A DNA stretch of 5,607 nucleotides from Candidatus Onthomorpha intestinigallinarum. Its GTDB lineage: Bacteria > Bacteroidota > Bacteroidia > Bacteroidales > P3. Position 1 is the first letter of the stretch, and each line of letters starts with the position of its first letter. Below are positions 1 to 4,937 of this stretch, piece by piece. The stretch covers positions 1 to 5,607 of the forward strand of contig DXGG01000060.1 of NCBI GenBank assembly GCA_019114015.1. Reading direction: 5' to 3'. Both the position numbers and the translations under genes were made by a program. The notes below the pieces were generated by a model. It did no database searches and had not been told where the DNA came from. It saw only the letters and a list, made by a program, of their open reading frames with translations.

Positions 1-460
1 GGACAAGGCTACGGGCAAACAGCAGTCCATAAGGATAGAGGCGTCGAGCGGTTTGAGCGAAGAGGAGATAAAGAGGATGAAGGCGGAGGCCGAAGCGAAT
101 GCCGATGCCGACAGGAAGTTGAAGGAAGAGGCCGACAAGATAAACGGAGCCGACGCCATGATATTCCAGGTTGAGAAAGCCTTGAAGGAGAATGGGGACA
201 AGCTGCCAAAGGATAAGAAAGAGGAAATAGAGAAAGCCTTGAAGGATTTGAAGGATGCTCATGCGGCCAGGAACATATCCGCAATAGATTCGGCCACGGA
301 GAAGCTTAACACGGTCTTCCAGGCTGCTTCAGCCGACATGTACTCGCAGGCAGGCGGTGCTAACGGCCAGTCGTCGCAACAGCAGACCAGTCAGCAGCAG
401 TCGGGTAAGAACTCACAGGACGGAGAGGTTACCGACGCGGACTTCGAGGAAGTAAAATAA
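1..460 (+). CDS. dnaK: Chaperone protein DnaK (Hsp70), C-terminal 152 residues, 5' end outside window
   Basis: DnaK is the cytoplasmic Hsp70 chaperone; it binds exposed hydrophobic peptides in an ATP-driven cycle with DnaJ and GrpE. The reading frame is already open at base 2 and runs to TAA at 458-460. The first visible residues (DKATGKQQSIRIEASSGLS) match the end of the substrate-binding beta domain. They are followed by the charged alpha-helical lid (EEEIKRM, AEANADADRK, GDKLPKDKK), a Gln/Ser/Gly-rich flexible tail, and the acidic end VTDADFEEVK, which resembles the EEVK-type C-terminus of bacterial DnaK. The ATPase domain and most of the peptide-binding domain lie upstream of the window. 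A TTG at 53 could be read as a start, but it sits inside the conserved ASSGLS motif and is not one. All 8 Ile codons are ATA and all 4 Arg codons are AGG. A hairpin terminator follows 26 bp downstream, so dnaK is the last gene of its transcript. Confidence 0.97.
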   Translation, partial: DKATGKQQSIRIEASSGLSEEEIKRMKAEAEANADADRKLKEEADKINGADAMIFQVEKALKENGDKLPKDKKEEIEKALKDLKDAHAARNISAIDSATEKLNTVFQAASADMYSQAGGANGQSSQQQTSQQQSGKNSQDGEVTDADFEEVK

Positions 461-486
461 ATGGTTGAGTTCAATATACGTAACCG

Positions 487-519
487 AAAAGGGAGAATGC
501 TTTTGCACTCTCCCTTTTT
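487..519 (+). terminator. Rho-independent terminator of dnaK
   Basis: Arms 487-500 and 505-518 pair over 14 positions with one A/C mismatch (497/508) around a TTTT loop. The 3' arm ends in five T. The 5' arm begins with AAAA, so the hairpin could also act on minus-strand transcripts, although no minus-strand gene approaches from the right here. It lies between dnaK and the next promoter, as expected for a transcript end. Confidence 0.88.
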
Positions 520-559
520 ATGTTGTGTTTGTCGCTGAAAGACTTGCTGAAAAAATGAT

Positions 560-567
560 TACCTTTG
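560..567 (+). promoter_or_regulatory. Candidate -7 promoter box for the SDR gene
   Basis: TACCTTTG matches the Bacteroidota -7 consensus TAnnTTTG and lies between the dnaK terminator and the next start codon, 49 bp upstream of the ATG. The same 11-mer TACCTTTGCAG recurs in the lpxC promoter. No good TTG -33 element is found at the usual 19-21 bp spacing, so the promoter may be weak or activator-dependent. Confidence 0.6.
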
Positions 568-616
568 CAGTATGGAGAATTGGGTGAAACATTGGTAAAG
601 ACAAATGTAAAGCTAT

Positions 617-1354
617 ATGAAAAAGGCAATAATAACAGGGGCTTCATCCGGAATAGGAGAGCAGGTAGCGAGACTTCTGCTTGAGGAAGGATGGCAGATA
701 GCCGTTGCGGCAAGAAGGATGGACAGACTGAAGGAATTGCAGTCGAATTACGGGCCGCAAAGAGTGAAAATAATGCAGATAAATGTTACGGATGAACATG
801 CGGATGATTCTCTTGTCGAATTGATAGGGCAGATGGGTGGAATGAATCTTTATTTTCATGCCTCCGGAATTGGATTCCAGAATTACGGTTTGGATAAGGA
901 AACGGAGTTGCGGACTGTCCGGACCAATTGCGAGGGCTTTGTGAGGATGGTTGACTGTGCATTCAACTATTTCAAGGAGCATCCCGAACAGTCTGGGCAT
1001 ATTGCGGTCATCAGTTCCATAGCAGGGACCAGGGGTTTGGGCGCAGCACCTGCCTATTCGGCCACAAAGGCCATGCAGAACACTTATTTGCAGGCTCTTG
1101 TCCAGCTTTCCAACATGATGAAGTACAACATACGTTTTACGGACATAAGACCCGGATTTGTGGCAACCGATTTGCTTAACGACAACAGGCATTATCCCAT
1201 GCTTATGAAAAGGGAGAGAGTGGCCAAACTTATTGTCAAGGCCATTAAAAGCAAAAAGAGGGTGGCCGTGATAGATTTCCGATATGCCATAATGGTGTTT
1301 TTGTGGCGTTTGATACCTTCCTGCATTTGGGAAAGACTACCCGTTAGAAACTGA
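617..1354 (+). CDS. SDR-family NAD(P)-dependent oxidoreductase, substrate unknown
   Basis: This is a 245-residue classical short-chain dehydrogenase/reductase, a cytoplasmic Rossmann-fold enzyme that oxidises or reduces an alcohol/carbonyl group with NAD(P). Visible motifs are the dinucleotide-binding TGASSGIG (residues 7-14), Arg33-Arg34 after the second strand (suggesting NADPH preference), Asn104, Ser133/Ser134 in ISSIAG, and the catalytic pair Tyr147 and Lys151 in YSATK. RPG at 178-180 follows, where family members usually have PG. The usual NNAG after strand 4 is replaced by HASG (81-84). The C-terminal part has a hydrophobic aromatic stretch (about 223-238), possibly part of the substrate pocket or a membrane-contact surface. 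The start at 617 is chosen because the Rossmann strand begins at once (MKKAIITGAS). It stands alone between a terminator on each side, so its neighbours do not reveal its substrate. Confidence 0.93.
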   Translation: MKKAIITGASSGIGEQVARLLLEEGWQIAVAARRMDRLKELQSNYGPQRVKIMQINVTDEHADDSLVELIGQMGGMNLYFHASGIGFQNYGLDKETELRTVRTNCEGFVRMVDCAFNYFKEHPEQSGHIAVISSIAGTRGLGAAPAYSATKAMQNTYLQALVQLSNMMKYNIRFTDIRPGFVATDLLNDNRHYPMLMKRERVAKLIVKAIKSKKRVAVIDFRYAIMVFLWRLIPSCIWERLPVRN

Positions 1355-1365
1355 ACGGGCAACAA

Positions 1366-1411
1366 AAAAATAGAATTTGATTCTGTTTTATTCAAATCAA
1401 ATTCTATTTTT
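1366..1411. terminator. Bidirectional terminator between convergent SDR and lpxA genes
   Basis: Arms 1366-1382 and 1395-1411 form a perfect 17-bp inverted repeat around a 12-nt loop. The left arm starts with an A-run and the right arm ends with a T-run, so each strand has a hairpin ending in U's. It begins 11 bp after the SDR stop and lies 42 bp past the lpxA stop on the other strand. The stem is AT-rich (few G-C pairs), weaker than the dnaK hairpin. Part of it belongs to the 21-bp-period repeat described separately. Confidence 0.75.
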
Positions 1412-1435
1412 CTCAAATCAAGTTCTGATTTTTTC
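1373..1435. repeat. 21-bp-period repeat, copy A (3 units)
   Basis: Units begin at 1374, 1395 and 1416, exactly 21 bp apart. The last two open with AATCAAATTC and AATCAAGTTC; the first opens with the inverted form AATTTGATTC. Aligned without gaps to copy B (from 3720), I count 49 identical bases of 63. Both copies share arms GAATTTGATT/AATCAAATTC with a 12-nt gap and lie in the same orientation. It does not code for a supported protein and has no spacers, so it is not a CRISPR array. Confidence 0.75.
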
Positions 1436-1453
1436 TTTCTTTGTTTCGTCTGT

Positions 1454-2239
1454 TTATCTTCTTACCGAAGTAAATCCTTTCATCAAACCTCTTTCGGCGG
1501 ATTCCATGAACGATATTATTTCCCTTGCTTCCGCACAGTCTGCTTTGTCTTTCAGTTCTTTCAAGGCGTTGGTGTATGTCAGTCCTTGTTGGAATACTAT
1601 TCTGTAAAGCTCCTGTATTTTGTTTATTGTCTCTTGGGAGAACCCTCTTCTGTGCAGACCGACGGAATTGATTCCGCAATAGGATACGGGGAATTTGCCA
1701 GCCTTTACATAAGGCGGTATGTCCTTGTCGACAAGTGAGCCTCCCATCAGTATCACATGCTTGCCTATTCTTGTGAACTGGTGTATTGCGCTCTGTCCTC
1801 CTATTATGGCATAGTCGTCTATTGATATATGTCCTGCAAGAGTTGTAGAGTTGGCAAGGATACAGTTATTGCCTATCGTACAGTCGTGAGCTATGTGGGT
1901 ATATGCCATTATCAGGTTGTTGTTGCCCACAACGGTCTTTTTGTTGGCATTTGTTCCGCGGTTTATTGTCACGAATTCTCTTATCGTGTTGTTGTTTCCT
2001 ATTTCAGCCGTAGTGTATTCTCCGTTGAATTTTAAGTCTTGCGGTATTGCCGCAATGCTTGCACCCGGGAAAATATTACAGTTGTTGCCTATTCTTGCAC
2101 CTGGAAAAACAGTGACGTGCGGTCCTATCCAGCAATTGTCTCCTATAACCACGTCATCATATATTACGGCAAACGGTTCTATCTTGACATTTTGACCAAT
2201 TTTGGCATTGGGATGCACAAAATACAAATGTTCGTTCAT
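1454..2239 (-). CDS. lpxA: Acyl-ACP--UDP-N-acetylglucosamine O-acyltransferase (LpxA)
   Basis: LpxA catalyses the first step of lipid A synthesis, moving a 3-hydroxyacyl chain from acyl carrier protein to the 3-OH of UDP-GlcNAc in the cytoplasm. The 261-residue length is close to the 262 of the E. coli enzyme. The N-terminal two-thirds shows the hexapeptide repeats of a left-handed beta helix (VVIGDNCWIGPHVTV, ARIGNNCNIFPGA, KTVVGNNNLIM). The HIAHDC motif (115-120) places the catalytic base at His118 (E. coli His125). AGH (His137) and HQF (His153) match other active-site histidines. The alpha-helical C-terminal domain begins near 195 (GLHRRGFS). By ungapped comparison from HQF, the acyl-chain ruler position (E. 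coli Gly173) is Gly166, compatible with long hydroxyacyl chains; this is an inference. The gene starts 6 bp after the lpxC-fabZ stop, so the two are surely co-transcribed. Confidence 0.97.
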   Translation of the reverse strand: MNEHLYFVHPNAKIGQNVKIEPFAVIYDDVVIGDNCWIGPHVTVFPGARIGNNCNIFPGASIAAIPQDLKFNGEYTTAEIGNNNTIREFVTINRGTNANKKTVVGNNNLIMAYTHIAHDCTIGNNCILANSTTLAGHISIDDYAIIGGQSAIHQFTRIGKHVILMGGSLVDKDIPPYVKAGKFPVSYCGINSVGLHRRGFSQETINKIQELYRIVFQQGLTYTNALKELKDKADCAEAREIISFMESAERGLMKGFTSVRR

Positions 2240-2245
2240 ATTCGC

Positions 2246-3634
2246 TTATTTTTTTGTTTTAGCCACCTGTGCCATAAGGTTCGCTTCAACAACCACCTTA
2301 TTGCCCACATAAGCCGTTCCCTTCATTTTTACGATGCCTCTTCTTATCGGTTCTGACAATTCAAGCTTAAGCAGAAGGGTGTCGCCCGGAACAACCTTGT
2401 TTCTGAATTTAACCTCTTCAAACTTCATGAAATAGGTGCTGTAATTCTCCGGATCCTCAATGTCTTTCAGAGCAAGTACCCCTCCGGTTTGTCCGAGTGC
2501 CTCCACAATCAACACTCCGGGCATTACAGGTTCCTGAGGGAAGTGTCCGTTGAAGAAGTCTTCGTTTCCGGTAACATTCTTCAAGCCTATGACATGATCG
2601 TCTCCTATTTCTATTATCTTGTCTATCAGAAGCATTGGAAATCTGTGGGGAAGCAGTTCTTTTATTGCTTTGATGTCGTAGACCGGCTCCTTGTTCGGAT
2701 CGTATGCAGGAGCATTTTTTGTATTTTCCATTATAAACCTTATTTTTCTTGATAACTGATTGTTTACTCTGTGTCCGGGACGTTTTACTATGAAATGGGC
2801 TTTGATTGGACGGCCTGTCAAAGCAATGTCTCCCAGAAAGTCTAGCAACTTGTGTCTTGCCGGTTCGTTGTCGAAGTTTTGCTTTATGTTGTTCAGAATC
2901 CCTTTTTCGACCTTGACCTGGTTGGGATTCATTCCGAACAGTTTTGCAAGGTGGGCAGTCTGTTCTCCGTCCAAAACCTTATCTACAAATATAAGCGCAT
3001 TGTCAAGGTCTCCACCTTTGATGAGGTTGAGTTTCAGCAATTGCTCAACTTCATCCAGAAATACAAACGTGCGACAATTGCTGTATTCGTCCTTGAATTG
3101 TTCCAGTGAATCCAACTCTGCAAATTGTTCTCCTATCAATCTGGGTGCAAAATCTATTGCAAGCTCTACTTTGAATCCGTCATAAGGCAAGGCCAGAAGT
3201 TCTGTCTTCTTGTCAGGATCGGAATACGATACCGCTTCCTTCAGAACGAAGTATTTCCTTTCCTTGTCCAGTTCGGTTTTACCGCTTTTTTCTATGGCTT
3301 CTGCCCAAAACTTTGCACTGCCGTCCAATATCGGTATCTCTTCCGAGTCCAATTCCACTACCGCATTGTCTATCTGCATTGCATAAAGGGATGCCATAAG
3401 GTGCTCTATTGTGGCTACTTTGACCTTGTTGTATTCTATTGTAGTACCGCGCGACGTGTCGGTTACCAGATCGGCAGAGGCCTTTATCAACGGGCTTCCT
3501 TCCAAATCCACTCTTCTGAAGACTATGCCCGTGTCTGCTTCGGCCGGCAATATGCTTACGTTTACCAATTTGCCTGAATGCAAGCCTTTACCGCTTATCT
3601 TTATTGTCTCTCTTATTGTAGTCTGTCTTTCCAT
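2246..3634 (-). CDS. lpxC-fabZ: Bifunctional UDP-3-O-acyl-GlcNAc deacetylase / 3-hydroxyacyl-ACP dehydratase (LpxC-FabZ fusion)
   Basis: This 462-residue fusion joins the committed lipid A enzyme LpxC (about 1-302) to the fatty-acid dehydratase FabZ (about 318-462) through a short linker (ENTKNAPAYDPNKEP). In LpxC, the zinc ligands are His78 (TIEHLMA, with catalytic Glu77), His261 and Asp265 (RHKLLD); His288 in PGHRVNN matches the general acid/base histidine. In FabZ, LLPHRFPMLLID opens the domain, and the catalytic pair is His364 (FNGHFP) and Glu378 (PGVLIVEAL), 14 apart as in E. coli His54/Glu68. The fusion is known from Bacteroidota. I start it at 3634 (MERQTTIRET), not at an in-frame ATG at 3775: the family begins here, a promoter lies just upstream, and the extra 47 codons only translate the 21-bp repeat and the promoter. 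lpxA follows 6 bp downstream. lpxD, often next to this gene in relatives, is not in the window. Confidence 0.97.
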   Translation of the reverse strand: MERQTTIRETIKISGKGLHSGKLVNVSILPAEADTGIVFRRVDLEGSPLIKASADLVTDTSRGTTIEYNKVKVATIEHLMASLYAMQIDNAVVELDSEEIPILDGSAKFWAEAIEKSGKTELDKERKYFVLKEAVSYSDPDKKTELLALPYDGFKVELAIDFAPRLIGEQFAELDSLEQFKDEYSNCRTFVFLDEVEQLLKLNLIKGGDLDNALIFVDKVLDGEQTAHLAKLFGMNPNQVKVEKGILNNIKQNFDNEPARHKLLDFLGDIALTGRPIKAHFIVKRPGHRVNNQLSRKIRFIMENTKNAPAYDPNKEPVYDIKAIKELLPHRFPMLLIDKIIEIGDDHVIGLKNVTGNEDFFNGHFPQEPVMPGVLIVEALGQTGGVLALKDIEDPENYSTYFMKFEEVKFRNKVVPGDTLLLKLELSEPIRRGIVKMKGTAYVGNKVVVEANLMAQVAKTKK

Positions 3635-3647
3635 AGCATTCAGCCTG

Positions 3648-3678
3648 CAAAGGTAGTAATATTGTTCAATGTGAGCAA
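3648..3678 (-). promoter_or_regulatory. Promoter of the lpxC-fabZ/lpxA operon
   Basis: On the minus strand, TTG (3678-3676) is followed after 20 bp by TACCTTTG (3655-3648), matching both the Bacteroidota -33 and -7 elements at the expected spacing. A start of transcription about 4 bases past the box would lie near 3644, leaving a leader of only about 10 nt before the ATG at 3634. This placement argues against any longer N-terminus for LpxC. Confidence 0.8.
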
Positions 3679-3719
3679 TTTTAGTTTTCATATTTTTATC
3701 ATTTGACGCCCTTGCAACG

Positions 3720-3804
3720 GAATTTGATTCCGTCAAAATGAAATCAAATTCTAATTTTCTGGAATCAAGTTTCAATTTTCTGGAATCAAGTTTCGCAAGT
3801 ATTC
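3720..3804. repeat. 21-bp-period repeat, copy B (4 units)
   Basis: Units begin at 3721, 3742, 3763 and 3784, exactly 21 bp apart. Units 2-4 open with AATCAAATTC, AATCAAGTTTC and AATCAAGTTTC; units 2 and 3 end in ATTTTCTGG. The first unit contains the inverted form AATTTGATTC, giving a 10-bp inverted repeat (3720-3729 with 3742-3751) around 12 nt, the same geometry as copy A. It lies between the divergent promoters of lpxC-fabZ and the small exported protein. Because 21 is a multiple of 3, the minus strand reads through as a repeated KLDSRKL peptide, which I judge not to be coding. Confidence 0.8.
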
Positions 3805-3844
3805 TTTTTTTTGATTGAATATGAGGCTTTACGATGTTTTTTCG

Positions 3845-3852
3845 TATATTTG
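3845..3852 (+). promoter_or_regulatory. Candidate -7 promoter box for the small exported protein gene
   Basis: TATATTTG fits TAnnTTTG and sits 24 bp upstream of the ATG at 3877, leaving a leader of about 20 nt. No clear TTG lies 19-21 bp upstream (ATG at 3821-3823 is the nearest match), so the -33 element is weak. Confidence 0.6.
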
Positions 3853-3876
3853 CAAATCCAAAAACGACTGTGAGAT

Positions 3877-4326
3877 ATGTATAAGAGGATATGTTTGTTT
3901 TTTATCGTGCTTTTTGCGATTTCCTGTGACATGTTCGCTCAGGACAGACCCAAGTCGCCTTTTCCTTATTACATAGGTAAGGATTATGTTGTCGTTGGAG
4001 TCGGTGCCAAGACTACCGATGCCGAATTGTTGGACATAAGAAAGAATCTTTTGAAGTATTCATCCATAAGATTCACCGAGTTTGATGTTATAAGGGGTGA
4101 GAACGGTGACATATATTTTCTGTCCATGGAGGTGGATTGCAGGGACGGTTACAGCGCATCCATTTCCCATTCTTTTGAAAAGGGGGATACTACAATCCAC
4201 GGTTTCATACGCGACTATACAAAAACGAAATACAACAGAGCGTTTTATTATGGCAATCTTTGTTCGGAACAGTCGGGAATAGAGAGGGTTGAAGCTGTTC
4301 TGAAAGAGCGTGAAGATGAAAAATGA
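3877..4326 (+). CDS. Small exported protein of unknown function
   Basis: I do not recognise a named family. The 149-residue product starts with a typical export signal: positive MYKR, then a hydrophobic core (about 5-16). Cys17 in the context AISC could be a lipobox, giving a lipoprotein; cleavage after the Ala of DMFAQD (residue 21) is the alternative. Either way the mature part is likely periplasmic or membrane-anchored. Residues about 46-98 have the spacing DAELLDIRKNLLK...IRFTEF...RGENGDIYFLSMEV...GYSASIS. This resembles, from memory, a small alpha/beta module found near the C-termini of Bacteroidota BlaR1/M56-type and TonB-type proteins; that link is tentative. The C-terminus is highly charged (about 136-149). 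It has its own -7 box, is divergent from the lpx operon, and lies 73 bp before rpmG, which has a separate promoter, so co-function with either neighbour is not indicated. Confidence 0.8.
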   Translation: MYKRICLFFIVLFAISCDMFAQDRPKSPFPYYIGKDYVVVGVGAKTTDAELLDIRKNLLKYSSIRFTEFDVIRGENGDIYFLSMEVDCRDGYSASISHSFEKGDTTIHGFIRDYTKTKYNRAFYYGNLCSEQSGIERVEAVLKEREDEK

Positions 4327-4345
4327 TATTTTTTTTGCGGTAATA

Positions 4346-4377
4346 TTAGGTTAAGAACAAAATAGTGTGTAATTTTG
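4346..4377 (+). promoter_or_regulatory. Promoter of rpmG and the DUF4295-type gene
   Basis: TAATTTTG (4370-4377) fits the TAnnTTTG -7 element, 22 bp before the rpmG ATG. TTAG (4346-4349), one change from TTTG, lies 20 bp upstream as the -33 element. It falls in the gap after the exported-protein gene and lets the ribosomal genes be expressed independently of it. Confidence 0.7.
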
Positions 4378-4399
4378 CACCCTCAAAAAGGTAGAGAAA

Positions 4400-4588
4400 A
4401 TGGCAAAGAAGACGAAAGACGTAAGAGTACAAGTGATACTTGAATGTACAGAACATAAGGCATCAGGAATGCCCGGCACTTCTCGTTATGTTACGACGAA
4501 GTCCAAGAAGAATACTCCCGAACGTTTGGAGTTGAAGAAGTATAACCCCATATTGAAGAGAGTAACTGTACACAAGGAAATAAAATAA
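4400..4588 (+). CDS. rpmG: 50S ribosomal protein L33
   Basis: L33 is a small basic protein of the large ribosomal subunit. The 62-residue product has the L33 signature: a first strand (VRVQVILECTEH) and the C-terminal NPILKRVTVHKEIK. The intervening segment contains TSRYVTTKSKKNTPERLELKKYNP, quoted here in parts: TSRYVTTKSKKN and TPERLELKKYNP. Only one Cys (Cys16) is present, so this is the cysteine-poor form without the paired CxxC motifs that bind zinc in other L33 paralogues. All three Ile codons are ATA. A DUF4295-type gene follows after 22 bp and is probably in the same transcript. rpmB (L28), which I recall as the usual upstream partner in Bacteroidales, is not present here. Confidence 0.95.
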   Translation: MAKKTKDVRVQVILECTEHKASGMPGTSRYVTTKSKKNTPERLELKKYNPILKRVTVHKEIK

Positions 4589-4610
4589 TAAAGATAGGAG
4601 TATATAGAGT

Positions 4611-4766
4611 ATGGCAAAGAAAGTAGTTGCGACGCTTAAGACGACGACGGGAAAGAACTATGCTAAGGTTATAAGGACGTTGCGTTCCGAGAAAACGGGG
4701 GCTTATGTTTTCAAAGAAGAAATCATACCATCCGATAATGTGAAGGATTATTTCGCAAAGAAATAG
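4611..4766 (+). CDS. DUF4295-type small basic protein
   Basis: A 51-residue ORF runs from ATG 4611 to TAG 4764-4766. The sequence (MAKKVVATLKTTTGKNYAKV, then RTLRSEKTGAYVFKEEIIP, then KDYFAKK) matches what I recall of the DUF4295 family, which in Bacteroidota is encoded directly after rpmG and before ftsY. Its function is unknown; the size, basic N-terminus and constant company of ribosomal protein genes suggest a ribosome-associated protein, which is inference. AGGAG at 4596-4600 is a Shine-Dalgarno-like sequence 10 bp before the ATG, unusual in this window. The gene lies 22 bp after rpmG with no promoter between, so it is read from the rpmG promoter. Confidence 0.9.
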   Translation: MAKKVVATLKTTTGKNYAKVIRTLRSEKTGAYVFKEEIIPSDNVKDYFAKK

Positions 4767-4824
4767 TTCCGATTTGATATGTAGGTTATTTTTGACATAT
4801 TGACGGTTTAACATATTTGAGAGG

Positions 4825-4865
4825 AGTTGTTGTACCTTCGCGTGGGGTTGCGACAACTTCTTTTG
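4825..4865 (+). terminator. Possible terminator after the rpmG operon
   Basis: Arms 4825-4832 and 4851-4858 can pair over 8 positions, including one G-U, around an 18-nt loop, followed by TTCTTTT. The long loop and short stem make it a weak candidate. Its T-rich tail overlaps the -33 element of the ftsY promoter, so the end of one transcript and the start signal of the next would be packed together. Confidence 0.4.
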
Positions 4866-4893
4866 TTGTTTAAAGAAGATTTTCTTATCTTTG
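4861..4893 (+). promoter_or_regulatory. Promoter of ftsY
   Basis: TTTTG (4861-4865) is followed after 20 bp by TATCTTTG (4886-4893), a full match to the -33 and -7 consensus of Bacteroidota. Transcription would start near 4897, giving a leader of about 40 nt. ftsY therefore need not depend on the rpmG promoter. Confidence 0.78.
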
Positions 4894-4937
4894 CTTGTGA
4901 CATGAGTTTAATTTTTACGAATCAAAATGTTTGAGTG

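Noticed and set aside
572..598. 8-codon leader ORF (MENWVKHW) with two Trp before the SDR gene
   Set aside because: It begins almost at the predicted transcript start, no attenuator hairpin pair is visible between it and the SDR ATG, and nothing links the gene to tryptophan.
644..1192. 182-codon open frame on the minus strand
   Set aside because: It is antisense to the SDR gene, whose motifs are intact across the whole region; the antisense product shows no recognisable domain.
1340..1359. CCCGTT/AACGGG hairpin overlapping the SDR stop codon
   Set aside because: Only 6 bp with an 8-nt loop, and followed by A's rather than T's on the plus strand; the perfect 17-bp stem just downstream is a far better terminator.
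1192..1416. 74-codon minus-strand frame starting with a KIEFDLNKTESNSIF-like peptide
   Set aside because: Its N-terminus is translation of the 21-bp repeat and terminator stem, and the rest is antisense to the SDR 3' end. Similar peptides from copy B arise from the same DNA repeat, not from a protein family.
2246..3634. LpxC-FabZ fusion as a novel architecture
   Set aside because: The fusion is already well known in Bacteroidota; both halves retain all catalytic residues, so it is expected here and not new.
3720..3804. CRISPR-like array
   Set aside because: The 21-bp units are directly adjacent with no unique spacers, only four degenerate units are present, and there are no cas genes.
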